From assembly GCA_004352715.1 (NCBI GenBank), contig SCFE01000081.1:62001-126000 (forward strand): a stretch of DNA of 64,000 nt, in the 5' to 3' direction. This DNA is from Hofstenia miamia (taxonomy: Eukaryota > Xenacoelomorpha > Acoela). Positions 1 through 11,681 of this stretch are shown piece by piece. The notes beneath the pieces are model-generated. The model was given only the letters and a program-made list of their open reading frames with translations, had not been told where the DNA came from and searched no databases. Positions within the stretch are counted from its first letter, which is position 1, and each line of letters starts with the position of its first letter. The translations under genes and the position numbers were made by a program.

Positions 1-864
1 AGAAAATTATAATAATATTGTAAATCCTAGTAAATTTAGAGGGAAACTGATGATAACATTGTAAGTCAAAAAATATCTGCATGTTCTTATTAAGTTTAAA
101 AATAGAATGGTGCAACAACTTTCAAGATCAGATAGAAACTGACCAAGCTATATGGCTTACTAAAAATTGCCTACTTTGTAAGAAATTTCCAAATCTTGGA
201 TGTTTTTTATATTCAGCTCATCCAATGTTATAGCTACAATATTAAACCTGAAGGCAACTTACACTATGTGTTGCTTGATAAAACAGTAAATATAGTATGC
301 TAAGATGTGATATTTTTATGATTTTACAAAAATACTGGCAAATAACAACATGATTATATTAAACATTTTGACAAATTCTTGAATTTTCTGAATATTCATG
401 CTGCCATTAAATAAAGATCACATAAGTACTCTTGAAAATTCTTGAAATCTCAAAATTTTGTCATTCAATGTCTCATTTATTATTGGTAATGAACTTAGAT
501 TGACTCAATCTAACATATTGAAATTAGTTAAAACATTAGAAATGGCTGACTTTCTTCTGTTCAAACTTCCAGAGAGAAGGATCAAATTAATAAATGTGAT
601 CCAAAGCATACCATATCAATCCTTCTAAAATCCCAGGATCCTGAACTTCATTATGATTTTTAAAAACTATTAAATTTCACTTTCTAATCCATATTTCAAC
701 CTTCTTAACTTCAAAATCATTATGAATTCTATGGATTTCTGGAATTCTACAGCTTTATCATAATAATTTTAAAATGAATGTAAGGTTTTTTTATTTTACT
801 AAGAACTGTGCTGCCTTGGATTGACAATGTATATGAACAAAACAAACACAAACTCAGCAAAACC
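1..864. other. No feature recognised
   Basis: AT-rich; no ORF, RNA gene or repeat structure that I can support. Confidence 0.4.
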
Positions 865-1215
865 CAAGATTTTCAAGTACTTCGAATGTTAACAACTTGA
901 ACTCAAATAAGCTTAATTGGAAAAACTTGGAAGAGAAATCATTATAACTAAACCTGAACTCATTCAAAAATCCACTTGAAAATATCATAAAAATTAAGTT
1001 TTTTTAAATATCAATTTTCTTACCAATCACAAAAATTATTTTTTAGATTAAAATTATGGTAAAATAAATGTTTTTTATCTTAAAAACGCGGAATTAGAAA
1101 AAAACTTGATTAAACTTGGAATTTCATTTAAAAAACTACTTGAACTCAAACTTGAAACATAAAAACTTAAACTGAGTCTGATTAACTTAAACTTGAATAA
1201 AAAACTATATTACGT
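865..1215 (+). repeat. Dispersed repeat rich in ACTTGAACTCAA-type motifs
   Basis: Matches 51180-51515 in inverted orientation with moderate divergence, and is partly duplicated at 27667-27931. Contains repeated AACTTGAACTCAA and TTAAACTTGAA phrases. No coding potential. Confidence 0.6.
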
Positions 1216-4045
1216 GACACATCAGTCATAAGAAAATAGAGGAGCATCTTCTAAATCTGGAATTCTTATATTTATGTGCAATTATATAAATGCATCAATG
1301 TAATATTTGTTGAAAATGAAAAATGTAAAAATATTATTTTATATTTAGTGTGTTCCACCCTGCACATAATGCTACATGCTGCCACTTAACTCTATTAACT
1401 CTAATTGGAAATTAATAGCCGTCTGTTATTCATATCTGATCTTTATTACTTCATTTTGTTGCATTAGACGAAATTTTGTTTTGCAGAAAAATAATTTTCT
1501 CGACAGATGGCGCACAAAAATGCCAGATTTGCCCTATCTTAATACATTAGCAAATAAAACTTTGCACTATTTCTTCTAAATTATACAATATATTTAAAAT
1601 CGGGGGTGAGAAAATGAAAGTAAATGCCCTTAAGATTCTTTGTGAATGTTAAAGTACTCATATACTTGGTTAGTTTTTTNTGCTTTGCACTCTTTAACCT
1701 AATAACACCTTGAACCAACGTGCATGATTAATAATTATTTTATTGTTTGCGCAGCAAATCGAATTTGACCCAACAACGTTTATTTCAGTGAACTGTAAAT
1801 CCGTTGGTAACATACATATACCATTTAACATTACACGATTTGATACACTCAAACTTATTAAAATACAATATACAACTATTTATTGGAGTTTAGTTACTGC
1901 GAAATTATTTTATGTCAAATGTGGTTTGGTTTTGTTGGAATGCTTTTTAATAATTACATACACTTAAGAATGATCTCACATATATGCAATCAGTGTTGAC
2001 AGGTATTAAGTTTAACAAATAGATTTGACAGAAATTAGAATTTATTCAACTGATATGTTTATAGATTTTTTACTAAACATTGTTGAACAATAGAAAGGCA
2101 AAATTGTTACTATATAAATTCTATTGTAAATACCATAACAATAGAGACGGTTTTCCAATAATTGGAAAAAGATATGCTTTTAAAAAAATGTGCTCAATAT
2201 TTGCAGGGAGAGTATAAAAAAGTGATCAAAATTTGTGCTCATTTTGACCCTTCTTATTTGACTAGCAAAATTGGTTAACTATAACAAAAATGTAATAGTT
2301 AGGTAACCGATTTTAAAAGTATATTTATATACTTTATAACCATATTGTTAACAGGTTGAAAACATGTGTTCAGCACTTAAAACAGTTGGATCTAATAAAT
2401 TTTGTTTATAGGTCGTAATTCGAATTATAAATGGTTTTTTTGTTTATGAAAAGATTTTTCGATTAAAAATTGGTTTTAAAGTGGTTATATATTGGTTTAG
2501 CCCTTCTACGTCGTTACTTTTAATATATGGGCATCGTCATTTGGGGTAACTTTGTTACCCCAAATTATAAATTTCATATTATTTAATATAAAATAAATTT
2601 AAAGAATTGTGTTCAAGCTACATAAATTCTTTCACTTATAGCATGTGGCTTACAACAAAATATGAAAGCATGTAACACTTTTCTGTAGTGTTTTTTAAAT
2701 ATTTGCATGAAAAAATAACGGTTTATGTTTGGTTAAAATCTAGTCTTTTTTACTTTAGTGGGCTTTGCGCATGTGTTTAATATTAGAAATAAATGAATTG
2801 CAAAATGTCAAAAATATATAATTGTTAAATGTTATATTTAATTTTCCTAGGCATATATTTTGCACTCTGCTAAAGTGTATATATAGTTTTAATATAAAAA
2901 ATGTGCATTGCGTATATTATTTTCCTTTATTGTTTAGGTAGACTACATAATTGAATGGAATGATTCTGAAGAAATACAGTTAATTTCGGATGCACTTGCA
3001 ATGATCAACTTAGACTACAGAATTTGTAAAAAACATGAATTTGGTATTCAATAATTGTTCAGGAATTGAAAAATTCTTGAGCAATTATATTTAGATTTTA
3101 ATTTTGAAGTAATACTATATGAATTTAATATCAAAACAATCAATTTTTTTCAAATTTTACTACAAGTAAATAAATAGAATGTAGTACATGTAGATGCATT
3201 AGCGAGCATATAATCCCATTTATTTCAATGCATTATTTGAGAGAGTGAAGGAAAATGCGTCATTGGACCGGAGCTATTAGTTCAACAATCACAATAAATT
3301 GAGTTCATTTAATTTCAAATAATTTTTCTTAAATATTAATTTGCACTGCGTTATTTTGCCACTAGAGGGCTTGTAAATCACTTAATTAAATTTCGTGTAA
3401 TGATTCATACTGATTAGTATATAAATACATTTTCATGATTTTGAGGAACCAGGAATAAACACACATATTTGTAATGCAAAATACTTATAGTAAAAATGCA
3501 TACAAACTGAAATTATTGTTATGGTTAATTCCTCTGCTTCCTTGACTACGATCAGTCACTGACATACATGGTTGTTCATGTGTAGTAGAAATATATCTTA
3601 AATATAACTCCATTATTTGGCTTCAATTTTACAATTAGCTTACATAGTTGATGTTTCCAAGCCACCAATAAATCCAAATGTTTGTACTTGCTAGTCATAA
3701 TAGGGCTTTAATGGAAGTTGGAGATACTGCATTAAAATTTGAAAATTTGTTTACTACTGCAATTGCAACCAAACCTACAATTTAAAAACTATGGTAATTT
3801 GACAAAACAAATGCATTGGCAATTAAATATAGAAATGAATTTTGTTACAAACAGTATTAAAAGGACACATTCTGTTTCTTTCAAATTTAGTATTTTATGT
3901 TTAGAAATTAAATTGTAATGCTTATTAGCATGATGGTAATTCATGACATTTTATTTCAAAGTTAATTTAATTAAATTTGACCATTTAACTATTATTAATT
4001 TAATTATAATTGAATCTTTAATGCGGATTCTAATTGTCTTTTTGT
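939..4045 (+). repeat. Segment duplicated at 27667-28833 (filled-site copy)
   Basis: 939-1461 and 3403-4045 match 27667-28190 and 28191-28833 at roughly allelic divergence (a scatter of single-base differences), same orientation. The copy here contains the 1462-3402 insertion. Confidence 0.85.
1462..3402. mobile_element. 1.94-kb insertion with 15-bp inverted ends, unassigned transposon
   Basis: Absent from the second copy of this region, where the flanks are directly joined (28190/28191). The ends are CATTAGACGAAATTT and, on the minus strand, CATTACACGAAATTT (14 of 15 match). No target-site duplication beyond at most one G is apparent. Inside are acceptor-preceded, coding-like pieces at 1755-1967 (QIEFDPTTFISVNCKSVGN) and 2938-3054 (VDYIIEWNDSEEIQLISDAL), neither of which I recognise. 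Confidence 0.6.
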
Positions 4046-4384
4046 ATGTTATTTGTTTGTTAATTAGTTCATCTTTTTAATTTAACTTAGGTCCGAAGAA
4101 ATAATTTTTGCTTACTGAAATGCGATAATGTATTCAAAATAGGGCAAAAATTTGCCCTTAAATTGTTATAGAATCTATATTGGAAACCTTTTAAATTGAT
4201 CCCGCACACCTCATTTGATGTTCAATAAGATTTAATGCATTGTATTTTATTTTGGGCATACGCATGAAAAATTGATGCGGACTTTTTTCTCATGTCAATT
4301 CCTACACAACACATCCGTTATTCTTAAATCGCAGTAAGAACTGATTCAGCTTGAGTCTTTTTTCGAAATTTTGAAAATGCATTG

Positions 4385-4743
4385 CTCTTCTTGCTGGAAG
4401 ACGACTTTATGCTAATGCTGGTGGCGAGGTTTCTACTACCAAGGCGTGCCCCAGAGAACAGTTTGGGGACCTAATTACTACAACGATTCCGATAACACTG
4501 TAGTAGTTGGAGTTATGTTTAGCCGGGAGGATAGAGCATCCAAATTAATGGGAACAATTTAATAGGAATTTTGCAAAGTCGACTTAGATTTAAAGATATA
4601 CCTGAAATTCATTTATCAAGGGCATCGAATTTGATAAGTTTGATTTTAGGATACATATTAACAAAATTGTTGGATCTGTGATGTCTAGACTGTATCTTCT
4701 GTTACGCCTGAAGCATTTCGGGTCTCATAAAGACAAGTTGTAG
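4385..4743 (+). mobile_element. LINE-like reverse transcriptase remnant
   Basis: At 4630-4743 the frame reads FDKFDFRIHINKIVGSVMSR then LYLLLRLKHF, the pattern of the region after the catalytic core of LINE reverse transcriptases (a HI-x-KIV...SR-x-YLL-R-x-F segment). Upstream at about 4428-4561 is a broken coding-like stretch (GFYYQGVPQRTVWGPNYYND) that I cannot place; it may or may not belong. Only a short part survives. Confidence 0.45.
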
Positions 4744-6077
4744 TTTTATAGTTCTTAGTAAACTGATTGCTCTGTTTCTGTGCAATTGCCAAAAAGACTG
4801 AGCTCAAAATAGATAACGGTGATTAGATTTGGAATTATCAAAGAATTCCCACTATACGAGAGCATATAATGCTAAGCTCTACACGAGAATAATTGATTAA
4901 CATCCTCCTACCTTTCCTTCCTACAAGATCTGATTACGCGGAATCTAATTTATGTAGTAGAGTAGCAACTGGCAAAGTTTTTGTTCCCCCATAGACATTT
5001 GAAATCTTATTAATTTTTCAAATTATTGGTTTCACGATAGAACTATCCCATATTGTCCCGATTATTCCGATTATGGATGTTAATCTATAATTAATAAAAG
5101 TATTTGATATGAATGAAAGGTTACAATTAAAACCGTATATCTATGATTCGTTTTTTGTAAAAATCTATATCAAAATTTTTAGGGGTAAGTCTTTTTCGTT
5201 CATGAAAGTTTCTACCGAAATGCATAAATGCTTCAAATCACCTGAAAAAATTTCAGATTGCAGTGAAATACCCAAGTCTCAAACAATAATGAAAAAAATT
5301 GATTTTTCAGTGTTTTTGCAAGAATGATTGTAAGGTCGCGAACGAAACACCCTCTGGGTCATTATAATAGTACATATCATTTCAAATATCGTGTTCCAGA
5401 TTGTTGGTGCAATGTTCAACACTGTACACTAAAAACTGTATTGGTGCAGGAGCTTGTAAAATTTTGAATATATTATATGACTGAGTATGCCATGAAAACC
5501 TCTCAAAAAGATATGAACTTATGTATACATTTTGAAAATGTTTAAGACAATATAGGAAATCATAATAATTATTTGTATTGTATTTTCTTTTGCTATGATA
5601 CGGCCAGGGCCATGAACGAAGGGTGCAAACGGTCATTTAACCCTGCTGCGCACGCGATGTCTAACGACTCACTAAGAAATATCATCTAATCCCAAAGAAA
5701 TCTAAAAGATATTTCATGTAGAATTAAAATGATCTGGAACCGGGGTGTTCAGCTCAATTTGACACCGGTAAACTTGGTGCCCTATCTTATGTAGCATTCG
5801 TTATGTGTATTATCATGTCAGTTATATGGTTCAAAATTCTGGTGATAATTGATCACCAACAAAGTTATTCAGACCATCCTACGGTGGGTAAGCGGCAGCT
5901 TTAATGGCCTATCAAGGTAGCATAGATTGACTTTGATTGAGTCATCAAAAACTAATGTTTCCAAGCTAATGTAATAATTTTTTAGTTTTGTACTTCATTT
6001 AACTTCATTTAATATTCAAATTCTGTTTTTTGTAGCATACACGTATATTTATGTTAAAAATTTTGATATTATTGCAG
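4744..6077. other. No feature recognised
   Basis: Mixed AT-rich sequence with a slightly GC-richer patch near 5590-5670. Nothing coding can be supported. Confidence 0.35.
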
Positions 6078-7235
6078 TAGAAAAGTTTGCAAATGTCATG
6101 ATTGTTATGGTGGGTTCAGGTAAGTGGATCCGCATAATTTAAGTACATAACCGGACCTAAATACTGAATGCTAAATGTGGCCAAATATAGGCACTATACT
6201 TTTACATAACTAAAATAAGCCAAGAGTTATTAAAATGAAGGTGTATTTCGATCTACTATTATTTTTAAAAAGTTTGTAAAAATTCCAATCAGTTAGCAGT
6301 AACATAAGTAGTTCTACTTCGCTTTTTGACGCCTCTCTCACCAATAATAAATTTTATTTAAATTTCTTCATTTAAAGGGAAGCATATAGAAATTTTTACT
6401 CTAAGTTTTAAGTTTTACATATGTATTGTTGATTTTAAATGCTTGGGCCAATAATAACGTCCTGATTTAATTTTAGGAATCATTAATGGATTATGATATT
6501 GATTGTAAGTAAATGGGAGAATTTTTATATTGATTTAATAACTACATTTAGCTCTTGAATTGAAAAGTCAAAATTTGAAAGGGTTTGTAGATGAACTTGT
6601 TTCTGATGTCAGCAATCAATTTGAATCTTCATGGATGACAAAGCTATCAGGTTCAGATTAATTCGATTGAAACTTTTTTCTTATTGATTTAATTATTTTT
6701 AAATGTCCTATTTTTGCTAAGATATGATGTGAAAACTTTTTGAGCCATGAGAATGAAGAAAGACCATTCATTGATTAAATTGCATGAATTAAAGAATGCC
6801 TTGCAGAACAGTCTCCAGCACTATGATGAACTCCCAGAATTGTCATCAACGATAGCAGAGACGGAAGTGGGCGTTTAAATAAGAAATATCCCAAATGTAA
6901 TCATCTATTGACAAATACGGTGTTTCTTAGAGACAGTTGATAACTAGATGCAATGTTTATCAATCAACACTGAATCCTGTCAAATGTTTCGGATACCAGC
7001 ACTGATGAAATTTTGCAGATGAAAGAAAAAATTGCAAAAATATGAAATAAATATGTTTAATGAAATGAACATTAAATGTGTAGACAAGTGCCATAGCCAA
7101 CCTAATTTGTCGTTTTGAGAGTTTTTTTAGTATTTTGATGGCCGTTTTTTTTCTGGTGATCGGAAAGATGAAAATATTGCTCAAATACGTCAACGGATTG
7201 TAAAGTCAATTATGGAAGTGGACAAAACAAAATGA
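6078..7235 (+). pseudogene. Unassigned exon-like pieces, possibly a decayed gene
   Basis: Several short coding-like segments lie on one strand. 6078-6120 has a good donor GTAAGT. 6550-6649 (LELKSQNLKGFVDELVSDVS) follows tttag and joins it in phase 1. 6747-6878 is a 43-codon frame (MRMKKDHSLIKLHELKNALQ). At about 7160-7230 is ENIAQIRQRIVKSIMEVDK. They are helix-rich and polar, with stops between them that splicing does not fully remove. I do not recognise a family. They may be a pseudogene or lost 5' exons of a neighbour. Confidence 0.25.
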
Positions 7236-8277
7236 TATTAACGTTGTGATATGACTTTGATTCAATAAACAAAGTTAGAATACAGCTGCCAGCTATGGAC
7301 CATACAGTGTCAGCTACCTTAATATCATTATTTGCTTATGTTCTTGTACACATCAATTGAAGATACTAGCATTGTCAAAGAGGAATAGAATAACAGGACT
7401 CATGCAATATTGCAAACGAATAGGCAGGCTTGTAAGTGTGTGGCATGCAATAAATGTTTTTTAACTTTCGACAATTCTAAACGCTGAAAAACACGTATTA
7501 GTGTTTTCTAGTTTCACCATATCAAAGTCTTTTCGATTATTACAAAAATAAGTTTATGAAGTTCTCACTCTCAGCCGGATTTTTTCACCTTTAAAACCAA
7601 GTTTTGCTCCTCAAAAAAATTAATCAAACTCATAACCAAGCAGCGAAATTCATCAGGACTATAACTTGCATATGGCTAAATAGTAAGAGAACAAAAATCG
7701 ATATTCTGGTGCTTTGATTTGATAATGGCCACTGACGTCTGGGAATTGACCCTGGTATCAAAAAAATTAAGAAATATGTGTTCTCGGAATAGAATGGTGC
7801 TGAAATTTGGCAGGGCCATAGCTAGCATATAGCTAAGTACCAAAATTCAATTGATCGCTGGTTGAAATTCATTAAATGTTGATTTGATAGAATATATCTC
7901 AAAAAATAATCATTAAATTAATACCACTTTCCTAACGTATTTTTAGGAAAAGAAAAAATGAGGGTTATGTGTTGCAGCTCATTTAAATTTACTCATCATT
8001 ATTTCAGTATATTTACATGATTAAAAATAGGGACACGTTTTTGGGTTGGAGTCCTTTTATTCTATTAGTAAAATATTTTTTGGATTTTATTAATTCAATG
8101 TATGAATTGATTTAGTGCAATTTAGAAATATTTATCTATTCAATTGTCGTTTTTCTTGCGCCTTCTTCATGCCTTTCGACAAATATCATAAGATAAATGT
8201 TGTATTAAAAATTTTTGTGTATGATACTGGTATATTTTTTATAGATTTTTATAGATTATGGCATCGATGGATCGCTC
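7236..8277. other. Upstream region of the ALMS-type gene
   Basis: AT-rich. No promoter element can be supported. An ATG at 8258 opens a short out-of-frame ORF overlapping the proposed start. Confidence 0.3.
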
Positions 8278-8421
8278 ATGTCTGAACAGAAGACTCTCGC
8301 TGATAGAATATTAGATAATATGTCTGATGATGAATGTGTTGTAACGAACTCGGTTGATGTAAGTGCTGTACCCAATGCAGCAGGTGATGCCAACGCTAAC
8401 GTCGGAAAGCAAGATGTTTCG
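8278..8421 (+). CDS. ALMS-type gene exon 1 (putative start)
   Basis: Acidic N-terminus starting MSEQKTLADRILDNMSDDE. Met at 8278 is chosen because it opens the frame that joins exon 2 in phase 0. The donor is weak: GTTTCT at 8422, with GTACTT at 8428 an in-phase alternative. Either gives an intron near 50 bp, like the 45-bp intron later in this gene. An acceptor-like tatag just upstream allows that this is an internal exon. Confidence 0.5.
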
Positions 8422-11400
8422 GTTTCTGTACTTAATTTTAATTTTGTAGAGATTTGTTCATTTTTAATTTTAGCAAGAACTTCCTTCTTACAAAGCATCT
8501 GAAATCTCACATTTATGGGATAATATCAATGATTCAGAGGTATTTCTTTCTCTTAATCTTTTATCCGGCAATGATTTTGGTTTATATTTTGTTTGCCTAT
8601 CTTGCGAAATTGTCATTCATTTTAGGTTCGTGCATTAATACAACAAAAACCAGATTCATCAGCTAATGTTGGTATTCAAGGAACATCTGCTTCTGAAGAT
8701 AACGATACTAGTTATGTGGATTTAAAACATCCTGCGAGTACTGTCGTGCAGAAACGTGATGTCTCAACTAACCTAATTCAAATTCAAAGCCAACCGACTC
8801 AGTGTGTTAGTAGCAACACACAATCTTTAGACGTCTCAGCGCGTCCTGTAGTTGAACGAGTGAGAAGCACTACACCTCCCGTAGATAATTTGGAGAAAAC
8901 TATTAGTGATTTGCAAAAATCTGTTGACGAACTGTTGGGTAAATCAACTCCGGTTGCGAAAGATCTGACGCTTACATCCCAAAAAGATAGCCACTCACAA
9001 AATGATTACCGGTTAGTATATTTTTGTGATTTGTTATTATAAATTGGCGCATTTCATCAATGCATAATATTCGAATTTTTTTCATTGCATGTATTTTCAA
9101 GAATCACATTTTTTAATTCATTTCTGATTTAGTATTAATTTAGAATCAATGAAAAACCTCCATCTGGTGACAAAGACATTGAGAAAAGAAGGTACATTTC
9201 TCGTCGTGTTGAAGAACTATTGGAGCAAATGGATATGGAAAAAAAGGAGCGCTTACAGTCGTCTGATAACTTACGTACTGCTGTTGCTACTTCACCAATA
9301 CCAGAGGCCTCATTTTCAACATCATTGCATGAACTTAGTGAAGGGAATATTATTGGAGGCTTCAATTTCGGTCGCTTAAGCCCGGTAGATGATGGATTTA
9401 AGTCTCACAGAGTCCATAAACACGCTGTAAATGTTGAAGGCGTTAGTTTAAATGAATCAACGTTTAACAACACCAACTTTTCAGGTAATTGTATATTTAT
9501 CAAAAAAAGTCTCTCTGAATAATAGAAAAAATTATTCTCAATGATCATGTTTTATGTAATTTCGTATATTTGTTAACAAATCGTAAGCAAGAAGGTAATT
9601 TATTTAAATGTATTACAATATTTTACTCATTTCATCGTTTAGATAAGTCGAAGTCATCGCGTGCGAAAAATGAAGAGGAGTACCGTGACTTGGCTGCTAG
9701 AGTTGGAAAAATCCTAAAAGAAAACGGAATACACAGTCCGTCTAAGGAAAGCGAATCCTCTTATTCAGCAGATTCCAGTCTGGATTTTACACGTAAGCCA
9801 ACCTCGCCTACACGGAAGTGGAGGTCAAAGAGTAGAGACTCTAGTTTAAATCGTTCGACATCTAGTTTTCGAGAATCATCTAAAAAGGACACTTTCAAAA
9901 GAATCTCAAAGAGCAGAGATTCAAGCCTTAACAGATTAACTTCGAATTTAAGTGGATTGCGCTTGTCTCGTTCTCAGGGGAATTTTGTAACCACGTATGA
10001 TAGTGGCATGCGAGAACCTGAAATCAAGATCGGAGGACAATTGAATTTTAAGTTATCAAAAGGGGGGATAGCATCTAAAAGAAATGATTCTAGTAATATG
10101 AAATTAGCACTAAGCTTTGATGGTGTGTCTTCGTTAAGTATTGAAAGTAGTAGTCCCGGTGTGGAATCTGTTGACAGTTCTTGGAAAGGAAGTGATCATC
10201 TGACAGACAGTGGCAATATTCGCTCACCCAAAGATCGTCCGCGTTTTACCTCGTCTGCCTATGAAGCCTTCAATAGAAATGTTATTGAGTTCGAGAGTAA
10301 GCTTTGTATTTAATAAATTTTATTCAAAATCATTAGTTAATCTTATATTGTTATCACGTATTGTATTAATCATGTTTAAATTGCTGGTTTGCTGTTTGTT
10401 AAGATTTCGTTGGGCATGTATTTTTGGCGTATTGTTTCCACTCCAGTTCATTCTCACATGCATTTCTTCACGTCAATTTCAATGTAGGAATAATTCTGTT
10501 TAGGAATGCTACGTCAATCTAAATCACTGTTCACTGACCGATTGCCACTCACTGAGTTTGGCGATACAATATGTAAGAAGTGCATCTTTATTCTGTGCAT
10601 GTCTTGTCTTCATTAGTTTTCGTGTTCTTAATTATCACTATTATTTTATTTTGTTGAGTTAATTCCATCGCAATTTTAGCTCTAAAGCCAGTAAATTTAG
10701 TTTAATTTAAGCTGAACTTTCATCATTTGTATGTAGATGATGCGTGAGGTTTTTGTTAGTCATCTTTTATTTATGTTTGAATGGCATGATACTTTAGCAT
10801 TATTTTATCATATACAAATCCTTTTATATTTAGATGAAAGTGATGATGGACATGACTCGCTGAGAACTCCTACAACTATCGAAAGTTCGCACTTTGGTAA
10901 GCATAGATTTTCTATATTTTCATTAACTTTCCGAGAATCCTTTTAGAATTGATTAAAATATCCGGTTAGGCAAACCCTTTCTTTCCTGTTTTTGTTTATA
11001 TTTCATTAAAATGTTTTCTTCAAACCTTTTTATTTTATATTTTTCAGACAGGTATGTAGAGTGTATTGCATGAAGGGTATGATCTCACATGATTTTTTCT
11101 AACTCATTAACTCATTGATCGACATTCTGTTGAATAATTTTGCTTTATACTGTATAATGTATTTTATATTTGCAATTTGATTTCAGAATATTTATCAGGA
11201 ATCATTTATCATCTTTACGTTGAGTTCAGCCAAATATAACTATAATTTGGACTATGACAATTTTGAGTCTTTCGAATTTCATAAAGTCTAAATCCATTTG
11301 GTGTGTGGCTTTTACATCATCTTTGCGGTTACTTTAATTCTTTCCGAAGCTTATGGAATATATCATTAATAAATATACTATGTTTGTTTGTTTCATGAAA

Positions 11401-11645
11401 TTTTGCATCGCAAATGTAATTTTACAACTTCTGATAAGCCTTTGCCAACTTCATTTTCTTTTCTGCAAATGATTTGACATTTAAATTAGGTTCTGATGAT
11501 GCCATTCCTCCAAGTTTACCAGATAATGTAATGGGTGAGTGGACTCCTCGACGACAAAGGGTGCAGCCTCCACATTCACAAGGCATTTATCACAAAGAAA
11601 AACAGTTTCAAAAAGGTTTTTAGTTTGCTATTTGGTATTAGGCAG

Positions 11646-11681
<36 letters not shown>

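Noticed and set aside
8256-8510. Minus-strand frame overlapping exon 1 of the ALMS-type gene
   Set aside because: It is the antisense shadow of a plus-strand exon that joins a supported gene.
11535-11540. Treating GTGAGT as the only end of exon 8
   Set aside because: The frame stays open with coding-like composition for 27 more codons to a second in-phase donor, so both were kept.
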